Assembly: GCF_028606985.1 (NCBI RefSeq)
Contig: NZ_CP117416.1
Location: forward strand, 968,001 to 1,032,000
From: Paenibacillus kyungheensis
GTDB lineage: Bacteria > Bacillota > Bacilli > Paenibacillales > Paenibacillaceae
DNA: 64,000 nt
Direction: 5' to 3'
Each line of letters starts with the position of its first letter. Position 1 is the stretch's first letter. Made by a program: the position numbers and the translations under genes. Below the pieces are notes generated by a model. It saw only the letters and a list, made by a program, of their open reading frames with translations. It did not search any database and was not told the DNA's origin. Below, in pieces: positions 36,063 to 46,385 of this stretch.

Positions 36063-37643
36063 ATGAAAAAAACGATGTTGAAGAAGTGGAGTGCTTCTGT
36101 GTTAACGGCTGTATTGACGTTATCGCTAACCACTTCTGTCTGGGTACCACAAGCAAATGCAGCTACAACACCAGTGCAGAAGCACGGACAATTATCGATC
36201 GCTAACGGACAATTGGTGGATAAGAATGGTACCCCTGTCCAATTAAAAGGTATGAGTTCTCATGGCATTCAGTGGTATGGTAACTATGTGAATAAAGATA
36301 CGATGAAATGGTTACGAGATGATTGGGGCATTACTGTATTTCGGGTAGCGATGTATACCGCAGAGAATGGATATATTTCAAATCCTTCACTGAAAAACAA
36401 AGTGAAAGAAGCGGTCGCAGCGGCGCAGGATTTGGGTGTCTATGTGATTATCGATTGGCATATACTTTCAGATAATGATCCGAATATTTATAAAACGCAA
36501 TCGAAAGCCTTTTTTAGTGAAATGGCTGGCTTGTACAAAGATTCACCGAACGTTATCTATGAGTTAGCCAACGAGCCTAATGGTGGAGTCACATGGAATG
36601 GGCAGATTCGTCCGTATGCGCAAGAAGTGACTCAAGTGATTCGTGCCAAAGATCCAGACAATATTATTATCGTCGGAACAGGAACATGGAGTCAGGATGT
36701 ACACGATGCAGCAGATAACCAGTTACCTGATAAAAATACAATGTATGCTGTACATTTCTATGCAGGAACACACGGACAATTTTTACGTGATCGCATCGAT
36801 TATGCGTTAAGCAAAAAAGCACCTGTATTTGTAACAGAATGGGGTACAAGCGATGCATCTGGTAACGGAGGGCCATTCCTGAGTGAATCGAAAGTATGGA
36901 CTAACTTTTTAGCTAATCGCAAAATTAGTTGGGCAAACTGGTCACTTGCAGATAAAAACGAAGCGTCAGCCGCTCTTCAGTCGGGAGCAAGTTCAACAGG
37001 TGGATGGACAGTCAATAACTTAACAGCTTCAGGCAAGTTTGTACGTGATGAGACTCGTCTTGGAGCAACCACCAGTACAACAGATCCAGATACAACAACA
37101 CCTCCAACGACAGGCGGTGATACCGATACATCTCCTCCGACTACAGGAGGTGGCGATACAGGTACAACCACACCAATCGATCCTAAAGGGAAGTTGGTAT
37201 TGCAATATTGTAACGGCGATAGCAATCCGACCGATAATGCGATTCGACCTGTTTTTAATATCAAAAATAACGGTAGTACAGCGGTCAATCTAAGTGATCT
37301 CAAAATTCGTTACTATTACAGTGATGAGAGTCAGCAAAAGCAACAATTTTTTATTGACTGGGCGAGCGTAGGTGGAACGAATATTAGCGGTGCATTTGGT
37401 ACACTGACAACATCCAAAACAACAGCGAATCGCTATGTTGAATTGAGTTTTGGTAGTGGAGCCGGTTCGATTCCAGCCGGAGGTCAAAGCGGAGATATTC
37501 AAGCTCGTATTCATCCAGCCGATTGGAGTAATTACAATGAAGCTAACGATTACTCTTATGGAGCCAATCAGACAGCGCTAACCGATTGGAATAAAGCAAG
37601 TATCTACAATAAAGGTACATTAGTATGGGGAACAACACCGTAA
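36063..37643 (+). CDS. Secreted endoglucanase, GH5 catalytic domain with CBM3
   Basis: A 526-residue secreted cellulase. The signal peptide (about 1-33) ends in VPQANAA. The GH5 domain starts [20 protein letters not shown], with [12 protein letters not shown] holding the acid/base Glu and VFVTEWGTS the nucleophile Glu. A Thr/Pro/Asp/Gly linker (about 338-378) leads to a family 3 carbohydrate-binding module that begins [20 protein letters not shown] and ends in [10 protein letters not shown]. It should cut internal beta-1,4 bonds of cellulose or mixed glucans outside the cell, held to the polymer by the CBM. The ribosome-binding site is weak. It is monocistronic, with a strong terminator. Confidence 0.96.
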   Translation: MKKTMLKKWSASVLTAVLTLSLTTSVWVPQANAATTPVQKHGQLSIANGQLVDKNGTPVQLKGMSSHGIQWYGNYVNKDTMKWLRDDWGITVFRVAMYTAENGYISNPSLKNKVKEAVAAAQDLGVYVIIDWHILSDNDPNIYKTQSKAFFSEMAGLYKDSPNVIYELANEPNGGVTWNGQIRPYAQEVTQVIRAKDPDNIIIVGTGTWSQDVHDAADNQLPDKNTMYAVHFYAGTHGQFLRDRIDYALSKKAPVFVTEWGTSDASGNGGPFLSESKVWTNFLANRKISWANWSLADKNEASAALQSGASSTGGWTVNNLTASGKFVRDETRLGATTSTTDPDTTTPPTTGGDTDTSPPTTGGGDTGTTTPIDPKGKLVLQYCNGDSNPTDNAIRPVFNIKNNGSTAVNLSDLKIRYYYSDESQQKQQFFIDWASVGGTNISGAFGTLTTSKTTANRYVELSFGSGAGSIPAGGQSGDIQARIHPADWSNYNEANDYSYGANQTALTDWNKASIYNKGTLVWGTTP

Positions 37644-37678
37644 ACGATTTGAATAAGTATGAATAGATTATATTTTAT

Positions 37679-37714
37679 GCAAAAAGAGCTATCACTACGA
37701 TAGCTCTTTTTGTT
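37679..37714. terminator. Bidirectional terminator
   Basis: AAAAAGAGCTATC pairs with GATAGCTCTTTTT around a short loop; it lies between the rightward cellulase and the leftward stalk-domain gene. Confidence 0.92.
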
Positions 37715-37730
37715 GTAGCTGGTTTTTGTA

Positions 37731-38816
37731 TTATCGACTTTGCGCTGAATTGAGGCGGCCGTTCCAGAAATACAGATAAGCACCAGAATAGATCCATTGT
37801 TCATACGTTAACGAAGACGATTGATACGTATTCTTATCAGACGGTTCGCCCCAGGATAATATCACTTGTTCGCGGGTCATATTATTTAATAATTTATTTT
37901 TACTGATGGCTGTCCAGACGCTATTGCTCCAATTGTATAAAGTACGTGGATTTTTGGACCATAAAATATCACTTAGCATCGTACCAATATCATATTGTCG
38001 ATTGAGTTTGATCCCGACTTGCTTGCCATTGGATTTTTGTAACGTCACAAAAGCATCATTTTGGTCATTTACTTGCACAGCGATAAATGTTAACTTTTCC
38101 AGATGGTTAAGACCGCTTCCATTATACGCACGATTGTCGAACCAGACATATTTGCCATGCCAGTTCTGATTAAATGATGTCAGCTCGCTATCTAACAGAA
38201 AGTCCAAATCAGATACTGGACTATTGAACTCATACGTATCACCTGATTTATTTTGAATCGTTATATACAAGCTGGAAGAAGCATAACGTATATCGGTAAT
38301 CCAATAGGCTCCCGGATAATAAAACGGATATATTTTCTCACCGACAAAGTAACCGAAATTCGCAGGCAATTGACTAATATTTGTTAAAATCTCACTGGAT
38401 GCACGCTTGCCTTCATCATCGCTCCATAGAAATAATACTTGAGCACTAGACGCATATTTGCCATCCAAATCGGTAATCGCTAATAACGATTTGTACATCA
38501 CATAAGTAACCCCGGCATAAGCAAATGAATTGGAATCGTTGACTGTAATACTACCTTTGTTACCTGTAATCGTAAGTGGACTACCATATTGAATCGTGAT
38601 ACCTGGAATCCGATCCATGATTTTGATAGGAATATATAGTTTGTTGTTATTCACAAACTGAGTGTATTGCTGAGTAATCTGGAATTTACCATTTACAAAT
38701 AAAGAAACGCTTTGATATGTACTTCCTTTTACATTGACAGCATGAATCGTCTGAGCCGGTATAACGATAGCAAACATCATCATCCAGATCCATACACGTA
38801 ACCATTTTTTGTTCAT
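37731..38816 (-). CDS. Secreted copper amine oxidase stalk-domain-like protein
   Basis: A 361-residue protein with a signal peptide ending near residue 26 (IVIPAQTIHAV). The N-terminal part resembles the stalk (copper amine oxidase N-terminal-like) domain common in Paenibacillus: VSLFVNGKFQITQQYTQFVN and LYIPIKIMDRIPGITIQYG. The C-terminal end (NNMTREQVILSWGEPSDKN, YEQWIYSGAYLYFWNGRL) looks like a small SmpA/OmlA-type fold. No catalytic residues are evident, so a cell-surface binding or scaffold role is more likely than catalysis. The gene is monocistronic. Confidence 0.65.
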   Translation of the reverse strand: MNKKWLRVWIWMMMFAIVIPAQTIHAVNVKGSTYQSVSLFVNGKFQITQQYTQFVNNNKLYIPIKIMDRIPGITIQYGSPLTITGNKGSITVNDSNSFAYAGVTYVMYKSLLAITDLDGKYASSAQVLFLWSDDEGKRASSEILTNISQLPANFGYFVGEKIYPFYYPGAYWITDIRYASSSLYITIQNKSGDTYEFNSPVSDLDFLLDSELTSFNQNWHGKYVWFDNRAYNGSGLNHLEKLTFIAVQVNDQNDAFVTLQKSNGKQVGIKLNRQYDIGTMLSDILWSKNPRTLYNWSNSVWTAISKNKLLNNMTREQVILSWGEPSDKNTYQSSSLTYEQWIYSGAYLYFWNGRLNSAQSR

Positions 38817-38932
38817 TGTGAAAAATCCCCTTTTTCTCTAGATATCATAAAAAGATGCAGAATCTACATCCTTTTAAAATATCGGAGAATAAGGGGAAGA
38901 AATGAAGATAGTGAATATAAAATATCAGTGGC

Positions 38933-39718
38933 TTAGTCTAACAATCCTACCATTTGTAGTCCATGTAAAATACCATTTTCATCGACAGATTTGGTAATAT
39001 GGCGAGCGACTGCTTTGGCTTCAGGTTCAGCATTACCCATAGCGACACTGTTATAGATTTGTTTGAGCATTTCAACATCGTTCAGTCCATCGCCGAACGC
39101 ATATTGTCTTTCTTGCGGGAATCCTAATTTTTCAGTGATTTTGGCTATACCATGTGCTTTGGAACCACCTGCTGGAAGAACATCGACAGACATTGGATGC
39201 CAGCGGATAAAATCGAATGATTTGAAGTCTTGCTCATACTTTTTCTCCGCATCTCCTATACAGAATAGTAGACACTGGTAAATCTCTCTACCTTGATGAT
39301 ATAACGGATCATAGGTCGGGAATTTACTTACTTTTAAAGTATGAATACTGGTTGTGATCATTTCGTCTTCTTCGGGCACGCTGGCTCTCATATCTTCAGC
39401 ATCCATATAGACAAGCGGATTATTTTGCTCCAGCGCTGTCTGAGTCAATTGAAGTAAGGCGTCTTTGTTCAGTGGATTGGTATAGATCACTTCGCCACGC
39501 AAAACAACATATTGACCGTTGTAACTAACATACGTATCAATCTCAAGTTCTTTGCGAATATCATCAAACATAAAAGGAGCACGACCGGTGGCAATAGCTA
39601 CTTCGTGACCACGTGCTTTGAGCTCGAATACAGCTTTTTTAGTGCTTTCCGGTAACTTTTTATCAAAATCCAATAACGTTCCATCAATGTCGAAAAAGAT
39701 AATACTTTGATTAGACAT
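38933..39718 (-). CDS. Cof-type HAD-IIB family phosphatase
   Basis: A 261-residue cytoplasmic hydrolase. Motif I is FFDIDGTLLDF at the N-terminus (nucleophile Asp), motif II is AIATGRAP near residue 42, and motif IV is YAFGDGLNDVEML near 217. The insertion between motifs II and III is the alpha/beta C2-B cap, which makes it HAD subclass IIB (Cof/YkrA-like). Such enzymes dephosphorylate sugar phosphates, flavin or PLP precursors. AGGAG lies 8 nt upstream of the ATG. It is monocistronic, with a terminator downstream at the next gene boundary. Confidence 0.9.
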   Translation of the reverse strand: MSNQSIIFFDIDGTLLDFDKKLPESTKKAVFELKARGHEVAIATGRAPFMFDDIRKELEIDTYVSYNGQYVVLRGEVIYTNPLNKDALLQLTQTALEQNNPLVYMDAEDMRASVPEEDEMITTSIHTLKVSKFPTYDPLYHQGREIYQCLLFCIGDAEKKYEQDFKSFDFIRWHPMSVDVLPAGGSKAHGIAKITEKLGFPQERQYAFGDGLNDVEMLKQIYNSVAMGNAEPEAKAVARHITKSVDENGILHGLQMVGLLD

Positions 39719-39831
39719 GGGTAGCTCCTATCGTTGTTATCTATTTTTGGTGTACACAGTATGACTCTATTATAACCGTCAATCGAGAGTTGTGTCTTGT
39801 ATTTCAGTATAGTCTCTATCGTTATATACCC

Positions 39832-39880
39832 AAAAAGCTACTTTTTATGAGAAAGAATACTCACGAAAAAGTAGCTTTTG
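39832..39880. terminator. Terminator-like hairpin between two leftward genes
   Basis: AAAAGCTACTTTTT pairs with AAAAAGTAGCTTTT around an 18-nt loop. It lies between the nucleobase permease (upstream on the minus strand) and the HAD phosphatase, ending the former. Confidence 0.8.
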
Positions 39881-39986
39881 GATAGGTTGGATAACAGTAT
39901 ATGAATCGGTATTTCTCGTATCAGTACATATAATAGAAAAGAAAGACTTATTCAGTAATGTGTATGTCTATCATAGAATTAACTAT

Positions 39987-41312
39987 CTATCCATGCTGTT
40001 TGATCGGTTCAACCTGAGCGGGAATAGTAGCAGGACGTTTCCATTTGAGAGGTAAATTGAAAAATACATTTAACAGAATAGCGGATAAACTACCTGTGAT
40101 CGTACCGTCACTGACAATAATGCGTAATGCTGAAGGCAAGCCTGCGAAAAGTTCAGGGACAACTGTTGCGCCAATACCAAGTGAGATCGAGCAAGCGACA
40201 ACTAGCAAGTTGCGTTGTTCTTTGAAGTCTACTTCAGTCAGCATCCGAATTCCTGAAGCGACGACCATACCGAACAACACGACAGTAGCACCTCCTAGAA
40301 CAGCGGCAGGAATAACCGTAGCCAGTGCAGCGATTTTGGGAACCAGTCCAAGTACAATCAGAATACTTGCCGCCGCAACGATCACATTACGTGTTTTGAC
40401 GCGGGACAGTTCGACCAGCCCCACATTTTGAGCGAATGTATTGTATGGAAAAGCATTGAACATACCGCCAAGAACAATCGCTAATCCTTCTGTCCGATAA
40501 CCGCGTGTCATGTCTTGTGGTGTTAATTTCTGATCACATACTTTACCTAATGCTAGAAATACACCTGTAGATTCAACCACGATCACCATACATACAATAA
40601 TCATAGTTAAAATCGGAGCAATCTTAAATTCAGGCATACCGAACATAAATAACTGAGGAAGATGGAACCATGACGCTTCGCTTACACTGGAAAAATTAAC
40701 TTTACCGATCATAAAAGCAACAACCGTTCCAGCAACAATACCTATCAATACAGACAACGAGCGCATAAATCCAGTAAAAAAGCGATTGATGATCAAGATC
40801 AATGCCAGTACACCAAAGGAAAGGAGGAAATTCGTGAGGCTACCAAATTCAGGGCTATTCGCACCACCAGCCATATTACGAATCCCTGTTGGAATGAGTG
40901 AAAGACCTATAACCGTAACAACAGTTCCAGTCACTACAGGAGGGAATAAGCGAATGATTTTACCGAAAAAGCCAGCGAATAAAAAGACAAACAATCCAGC
41001 AGCTATAATAGCACCATAGATCGCATTCAGTCCATATTGATTACCGATCCCGATCATAGGAGTAATAGCGACAAAAGAACTTCCTAGCATAACCGGTAGA
41101 CCAATACCTAGATATTTGTTTTTCCAGGCTTGTAACATAGTCGCTATCCCACAGGTGAGTAGATCAATCGCTACTAGATAAGACAATTGCTCTGCGGTAA
41201 GATTAAGCGCCCGTCCAACTAATAATGGTACTAAAATAGCTCCTGCATACATAGCCAGTACATGCTGTAATCCCAAAGACCAAATTTTACCCCCGGTTGG
41301 TTTGATGTCCAT
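39987..41312 (-). CDS. NCS2 family xanthine/uracil permease
   Basis: A 441-residue membrane protein of the nucleobase:cation symporter-2 family, with about 14 helices. Family marks are SLGLQHVLAMYAGAILVPLL at the N-terminus, VESTGVFLALGKVCD near residue 240 (the conserved Glu of helix 8), and NTFAQNVGLVELSRVKTRNV near 285. The start MDIKPTGGKIW follows AAGGGG by 10 nt; a longer in-frame start has no such site. It probably imports xanthine or a related purine. No xpt gene is adjacent, and no purine riboswitch was recognised in its leader. The exact base is uncertain. Confidence 0.88.
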   Translation of the reverse strand: MDIKPTGGKIWSLGLQHVLAMYAGAILVPLLVGRALNLTAEQLSYLVAIDLLTCGIATMLQAWKNKYLGIGLPVMLGSSFVAITPMIGIGNQYGLNAIYGAIIAAGLFVFLFAGFFGKIIRLFPPVVTGTVVTVIGLSLIPTGIRNMAGGANSPEFGSLTNFLLSFGVLALILIINRFFTGFMRSLSVLIGIVAGTVVAFMIGKVNFSSVSEASWFHLPQLFMFGMPEFKIAPILTMIIVCMVIVVESTGVFLALGKVCDQKLTPQDMTRGYRTEGLAIVLGGMFNAFPYNTFAQNVGLVELSRVKTRNVIVAAASILIVLGLVPKIAALATVIPAAVLGGATVVLFGMVVASGIRMLTEVDFKEQRNLLVVACSISLGIGATVVPELFAGLPSALRIIVSDGTITGSLSAILLNVFFNLPLKWKRPATIPAQVEPIKQHG

Positions 41313-41758
41313 TTGATTCGCCCCTTTTTGAATATAATTTAACACCACACGTTAACGAATAAAGAATGTAACGTAATAATATCTTTTAGTTCTCTGTTTT
41401 GACGATATGTATTCTATCTATTTGTGCAAAAATATAATTTAGAGGGTTTAATTTATGCAATGTTATAAAATATATGTTAGGTAATATAACATATAATGAT
41501 TTGAAAGGGTAATCAGGTGCTGAATTCAATCAAGTAAGTAGATAAGACTCAAAAGATATAGGAATTGAAAGGCACTGTTATTTAAACAGATGACTCTGAT
41601 TTGTGTACACCTTTGAGAACATCACAAATTTATAATAAAAGAGCTACCACAGAGGATGGATAAAGAAAGCAAAAGTGAGCTTCTATCCTAGAAAAGGAGA
41701 AATGTAACGTACAGTTTTGTAGACTATCATCTGCACAGCAATATTCACTTATTCATAT
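41313..41758. other. Intergenic region between the permease and rhamnogalacturonan lyase
   Basis: About 450 bp holding the divergent promoters. It was inspected for a purine aptamer on the minus strand and none was seen. It contains no credible gene. The notable element is the cre site at its right end. Confidence 0.5.
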
Positions 41759-41773
41759 TTGTAAGCGTTACCA
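41759..41773. promoter_or_regulatory. Catabolite-responsive element (cre) for CcpA
   Basis: TTGTAAGCGTTACCA fits the Bacillus cre consensus WTGNAANCGNWNNCW at every defined position. It ends 24 bp before the start codon of the rhamnogalacturonan lyase, a roadblock or repressing position, so the gene should be shut down in the presence of preferred sugars. Confidence 0.75.
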
Positions 41774-41797
41774 AAATAATAAGGATGGTGAAGGGGT

Positions 41798-44254
41798 ATG
41801 AAAGAAAAGCAATATTCGCTAACGACTAAAATTGTGGCTACGGCATTAGGCATTATATTAGTGTTACCTACAAGTGGATTATTTGCGGCTGATTCGAATG
41901 AGATGATGACAGCATCCAAAGGTAAAGGAAATAAGGGAGTACAACTAGAGTATCTGGATCGAGGTCTAGTAGCAGCCAAAACAGCTGATGGTATTTTTCT
42001 AAGTTGGCGCTTGCTTGGAGATGAAGCTAGCGGTTATTCGCAGACAGGACTCACAGGTACTGATTTTGCTGTATATCGTAATGGTACATTTCTAACCGTA
42101 GTCACTGATAGTACTAACTATCTGGATCGGCAAGGAACAACCACTGCTAAATATACAGTAGCACCGATCAAACCGAAAAAGCCCCGTACGATAGATTCAT
42201 CAGCTACAGTGACCGAATCTGCTTATGATACTCAATCATTTTTAGCAACAGATAGTCAAGAATCGAAGTTAACTACGTATAGTACTGATTACAATTTGAA
42301 CGATCTCCGCAAACCAGACAAAAAGAAACTTAGTGCTCCTGCAACAGTCTGGAATGACACCTATTACGATCTTCCTTTACAAAAGCCGGCTGATGGAGTA
42401 ACACCTGCGGGTGAAGCGTATACGTATTCAGCGAATGATATGAGTGTAGGTGATGTTGATGGCGATGGAGCGTATGAATACTTTGTTAAATGGAGCCCTT
42501 CCAATTCCAAAGATGTCTCCCAAAAAGGATACACAGGTAATACGTATATAGATGCGTACCAACTCGATGGACGATTATTGTATCGTATTGATCTAGGGGT
42601 GAATATCCGTTCAGGTGCGCATTATACTCAATTTATGGTGTACGATTTTGATGGAGATGGCAAAGCTGAAATGATGTTCAAAACCGCTCCAGGCACCAAG
42701 ATCACTCGTTATAATTCACGAGGTAAAATTTCTTCTGAAAAATACATCACTCTACCCAAAGCTGATAAAAAAGCAGGATATGCGAATACAGACGATTACC
42801 GACTAAGCAGTAGCGATTACTATGATCATGTAGTGAACATGTTTCAAGGATGGCGTGATCAAGAAGAAGTGAAAAATGGTCACTGGCCTCAGACATTAGA
42901 AGAATGTTTTGGAATTGCTCCGAAATATAATTATCCTTTGTCTCGTGTAGATGCTGAAGCGTTGACCGATTACTTTATGGATGTCTATGCACCGGCTCGT
43001 AGTGCGCGTAACGATCTGCGTACTTTTGAAGGATTTATTTTGGATGGCCCGGAATATTTGTCTGTATTTGAAGGCGAATCGGGTAAAGAATTAGAAACGA
43101 TCGCTTATGAACCTGATCGTCATGATGATGGTCTAATGTGGGGCGACTATGCAATGTCACGAATTGAGCCGGGCAATCGGGTAGATCGTTTTCTAGCAGG
43201 GGTCGCTTATTTAAATGGGAAAACACCATCGGCAGTATTTGCACGCGGGTATTATACACGTTCTGTACTGGTATCCTACAATTGGGATGGACGTCATTTG
43301 CAAAAAGTATGGAATGCCGATAGTGGATGGACACCGATGAGCAATCCATTTAACGATGGGCCTCATGGTGTAAATGGAACCGATCCAGAGCTGGGTACAC
43401 TCACTACACAAGGTGCTCATTCACTCACGATGGCAGATGTGGATGGAGATGGACGAGATGAGATTGTATATGGATCAGCGACGATAGATGATGATGGTAG
43501 TCTGCTGTACAGTTCGATGGATATGATGCCTGCGAACAGTGCTACACCGGGTGTGATAGCAAGGTTAGGACATGGAGATGCGATGCATGTCACCGATATC
43601 GATCCGAATCGTCCGGGTATGGAAATCTATATGGTACATGAAGGCGGAACCTATGCACCTTATGGCTACAGTATGCGTGATGCCAGAACAGGCAAAGTGA
43701 TTTTCGGTGCTTATAGTGGGAAAGACACTGGACGTGGCATGATCGGAGATATTGATCCATCTCGTCCGGGATTAGAAGCATGGTCAATGGATCTGCGTAC
43801 AGCCGATGGTCAATTGATCGGCACGAAGATTCCGGGAACCAATATGAATATCAAATGGGGCGCGGATATGACGACACAGATTATTGATGGTGCTCGTGAA
43901 GTAACCCCTACGATTCAAGATTGGCGCAAAGGAACAGTGCTTACAGCAACCGGAACGCTCACCAATAACGATACCAAAGGAACTCCTTCACTGGTAGCGG
44001 ATATTTTTGGTGACTGGCGCGAAGAAATGCTGGTACGTACGACAGATAGTTCTGCGATCCGTATTTACCTTAGTACAGAAGTGACTACTCATAAATTGTA
44101 TACTCTTTTGCATAATACACAGTACCGTACAGGAATCGCTCGTCAGAATACAACTTACAATCAACCAACGTATACAGACTTTTATTTTGCTTCAGATATC
44201 GATTGGTCCAAAGTGCCTTTACCGAACTTTTATACTGCTGGAAAAAGAAAGTAA
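41798..44254 (+). CDS. Secreted rhamnogalacturonan lyase, PL11 family
   Basis: An 818-residue secreted enzyme. The signal peptide ends near residue 31 (TSGLFAA). The N-terminal beta-domain starts VQLEYLDRGLVAAKTADGIF and SWRLLGDEASG. The eight-bladed propeller follows, with repeated DVDGDGAYEY, DFDGDGKAEM and DVDGDGRDEI calcium-binding loops and the GDWREEMLVRTTDSSAIRIY segment typical of PL11 (YesW/YesX-like). It cleaves the rhamnose-galacturonate backbone of pectin by beta-elimination. A cre site directly upstream indicates carbon catabolite control. The gene is full length and followed by a terminator. No oligosaccharide transporter is adjacent. Confidence 0.93.
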   Translation: MKEKQYSLTTKIVATALGIILVLPTSGLFAADSNEMMTASKGKGNKGVQLEYLDRGLVAAKTADGIFLSWRLLGDEASGYSQTGLTGTDFAVYRNGTFLTVVTDSTNYLDRQGTTTAKYTVAPIKPKKPRTIDSSATVTESAYDTQSFLATDSQESKLTTYSTDYNLNDLRKPDKKKLSAPATVWNDTYYDLPLQKPADGVTPAGEAYTYSANDMSVGDVDGDGAYEYFVKWSPSNSKDVSQKGYTGNTYIDAYQLDGRLLYRIDLGVNIRSGAHYTQFMVYDFDGDGKAEMMFKTAPGTKITRYNSRGKISSEKYITLPKADKKAGYANTDDYRLSSSDYYDHVVNMFQGWRDQEEVKNGHWPQTLEECFGIAPKYNYPLSRVDAEALTDYFMDVYAPARSARNDLRTFEGFILDGPEYLSVFEGESGKELETIAYEPDRHDDGLMWGDYAMSRIEPGNRVDRFLAGVAYLNGKTPSAVFARGYYTRSVLVSYNWDGRHLQKVWNADSGWTPMSNPFNDGPHGVNGTDPELGTLTTQGAHSLTMADVDGDGRDEIVYGSATIDDDGSLLYSSMDMMPANSATPGVIARLGHGDAMHVTDIDPNRPGMEIYMVHEGGTYAPYGYSMRDARTGKVIFGAYSGKDTGRGMIGDIDPSRPGLEAWSMDLRTADGQLIGTKIPGTNMNIKWGADMTTQIIDGAREVTPTIQDWRKGTVLTATGTLTNNDTKGTPSLVADIFGDWREEMLVRTTDSSAIRIYLSTEVTTHKLYTLLHNTQYRTGIARQNTTYNQPTYTDFYFASDIDWSKVPLPNFYTAGKRK

Positions 44255-44282
44255 TTTCTAAATAGTTAAATATTTGTTAACC

Positions 44283-44340
44283 GCCTGTTGCTTTTATGGA
44301 TTAGACTTTACTTAATCCCTAAAAAGCAGCAGGCTTTTTA
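44283..44340 (+). terminator. Rho-independent terminator with inner hairpin
   Basis: GCCTGTTGCTTTT pairs with AAAAGCAGCAGGC and is followed by TTTTT; the loop holds a further small stem, GGATTA/TAATCC. It ends the lyase gene. Confidence 0.88.
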
Positions 44341-44441
44341 TTCCTAATAAGATCACCGAAATTATACAAACAGTTCTCTCACATTATATAATGCTAACAG
44401 ATAAATGATAAAAGGTATCATTTACAGAGGAGGTTTGCAGT

Positions 44442-46163
44442 ATGGATATTTACCAGAGTAGCCAGCGTGATCATTCTTTTATGATTCAGCCAGCCATACA
44501 TCCGATATTAGATATATGCAAATCAATCTACTCTTTTCATCTTACTCCTACGCATGCTGTTATGAATAAACGTGCTGTATTTATGACTCCATTATATGCA
44601 GAATATTTTACGATTATTGCTGTGGAAAAAGGCACATTGACGGTTAGAGCTATTGCAACTGTAGATACTCCATCTAAGGATCAACCTGAAACATGGTATT
44701 TGCAAGCTGGTGATTTGTTAGTCATCCATCCAAATGTTGAACTACAACTTTCCTATAGTGAAGTTGGCTTTTTACATATCATCACTTGTGAGCGTTATGA
44801 ATTAATGAATGATTATACCGATCGGATGAGTTATGAATTAAGTTATGAAAGTCTGCCTGAACATGGAGCGATTGTACATCCTCAGGATGAACGTTTGTTT
44901 ATGTTGATTCAGGAGATCGCTCAATATATGAATCAAGATATCGATCATACTCATGTGATCTTGCATGAATTGTTACAACTTCTCAGCAGTTTGAATGATT
45001 ATCGTCATCACAAATGCTTAAATCGTTCGATGCAACAGGTGGCTAGTTATATTAGATATGCATCAGAACAGCTACTGACTCGTGAAAATGTAGCGGCACA
45101 GACCCGATTGCATCCGCATTACTTTTCCGAAGTATTCAAAAAAGAAATCGGATACACCTTTTCTGATTATCTAGCGATCTGGCGTATGAACAAAGCCAAA
45201 GAGCAATTGTTATGCACAGATCATACTTTGCATCATATCGCCGAGCAGATCGGATACAGTGATGGTATTTATTTAAGTAAAAAGTTCCGTTCATTTACAG
45301 GGATGACACCCGGTACATTTAGAGCACGTAAAGGAACAGCTCGTGTAGCTTCATTTCCATTTGCAGGAACATTGTTAGCGTTAGGAATAACGCCAGTAGT
45401 CACGGCGCTAGAGATCAATCAATACTCGATGTTAATAGAAGAAGAATTATCGTCAGTCCCGATCTGGCATATTAACAAAGGGGACAATCAACCGCCAAGT
45501 GAATGGAAATTTGAGTTGCCTGCCACGATTACCGAAGAGACGAAACCTGATCTTATTATTGTAGCGGATTGTGTGTTGGAACATCCTCAGTTGTATGCAC
45601 AATTAAGAGAGATTGCGCCTTTATTTATCGTTGAATGGGGAAGAAGAAATCATATTGATGAATTGCTTTATTTAGGGCAAGTCTTAAATCGTCAGGTGCA
45701 AGCGCAAGAATGGGTGAAACGTTATCAGTATCAAATCGAAACAGCCAGACATGAGTTAGCGTTGGAACATATTACAGAGCAGACAGTAGGTCTATATGAA
45801 ATTCGAGGCGACCATCAGATTGCGATCTGGGGAGAAGGTACACGTGCAGGATATAATCTGTATCGATCGCTCAAGTTACATCCGCCGTATCCGATTCGTC
45901 ATGAAGTATTTGAAGCAGGTGGATTCAAATTTATCGAAGAGCATCTATTGCCACATTATGCAGCAGATCATATGTTTGTAGTAGCGCCAGCTCAGTGGTT
46001 AGAAAATATGGAATCGATGATGCAACAACATCCAATGTGGAGTCAATTGCCTGCTGTACAAAATGGACAAATCTATGGCTTGAAATTAGAAGAGTTTGCT
46101 TATGATGATGGTCTTGCTTTAGAAAGGCAACTTCATATTCAAGTTGGTTATTTAATGCAGTAA
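44442..46163 (+). CDS. AraC regulator fused to a siderophore-binding-like domain
   Basis: A 573-residue fusion. Residues about 1-150 form a cupin-like sensing domain. The AraC double helix-turn-helix lies at about 190-290 (LTRENVAAQTRLHPHYFSEVFKKE and HHIAEQIGYSDGIYLSKKFR). From about 305 a periplasmic-binding-protein-like domain of the Fe-siderophore type follows (VASFPFAGTLLALGITPVV, PDLIIVADCVLEHPQLYAQL), here cytoplasmic because there is no signal peptide. The architecture matches Btr-like regulators that sense ferric siderophore and switch on the uptake genes. Here no uptake operon is adjacent, so it probably acts in trans. AGGAGG precedes the ATG. Confidence 0.88.
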   Translation: MDIYQSSQRDHSFMIQPAIHPILDICKSIYSFHLTPTHAVMNKRAVFMTPLYAEYFTIIAVEKGTLTVRAIATVDTPSKDQPETWYLQAGDLLVIHPNVELQLSYSEVGFLHIITCERYELMNDYTDRMSYELSYESLPEHGAIVHPQDERLFMLIQEIAQYMNQDIDHTHVILHELLQLLSSLNDYRHHKCLNRSMQQVASYIRYASEQLLTRENVAAQTRLHPHYFSEVFKKEIGYTFSDYLAIWRMNKAKEQLLCTDHTLHHIAEQIGYSDGIYLSKKFRSFTGMTPGTFRARKGTARVASFPFAGTLLALGITPVVTALEINQYSMLIEEELSSVPIWHINKGDNQPPSEWKFELPATITEETKPDLIIVADCVLEHPQLYAQLREIAPLFIVEWGRRNHIDELLYLGQVLNRQVQAQEWVKRYQYQIETARHELALEHITEQTVGLYEIRGDHQIAIWGEGTRAGYNLYRSLKLHPPYPIRHEVFEAGGFKFIEEHLLPHYAADHMFVVAPAQWLENMESMMQQHPMWSQLPAVQNGQIYGLKLEEFAYDDGLALERQLHIQVGYLMQ

Positions 46164-46189
46164 GTTAATAGTTTAAAAGATAGATCATT

Positions 46190-46248
46190 TTACAGCCATG
46201 ATTATAGATGAATAGACTGCATAACACTGTCTACAATGATGGCTGTCT
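46190..46248 (+). terminator. Stem-loop after the AraC-fusion gene, possible terminator
   Basis: ACAGCCAT...ATT.TAGA faces TCTA.AAT.ATGGCTGT, an imperfect stem of about 16 bp. It lacks a clear T-tract, so termination is uncertain. Confidence 0.4.
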
Positions 46249-46385
46249 ACAATACTATTCCCAAAAGTGCAGAATGATTGCAACAATACCCCTGACAATT
46301 TCGCAAAATTTCAGTACAATCAATATAGGCACAAATATCAATAGCATAGGAACAACTATTTTTAATATTAAAGGGGATATTTAGG

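Noticed and set aside
37075-37185. Repeated ACA/CCT/GGT-rich tract that looks like a tandem DNA repeat
   Set aside because: It encodes the Thr/Pro/Gly linker between the GH5 and CBM3 domains, which explains the repetition.
36667-37303. Reverse-strand frames across the cellulase gene
   Set aside because: They are antisense shadows of a gene with clear domains and active-site motifs.
41313-41560. Possible purine riboswitch upstream of the nucleobase permease
   Set aside because: Reading the minus strand, the conserved loop and junction sequences of a purine aptamer were not found.
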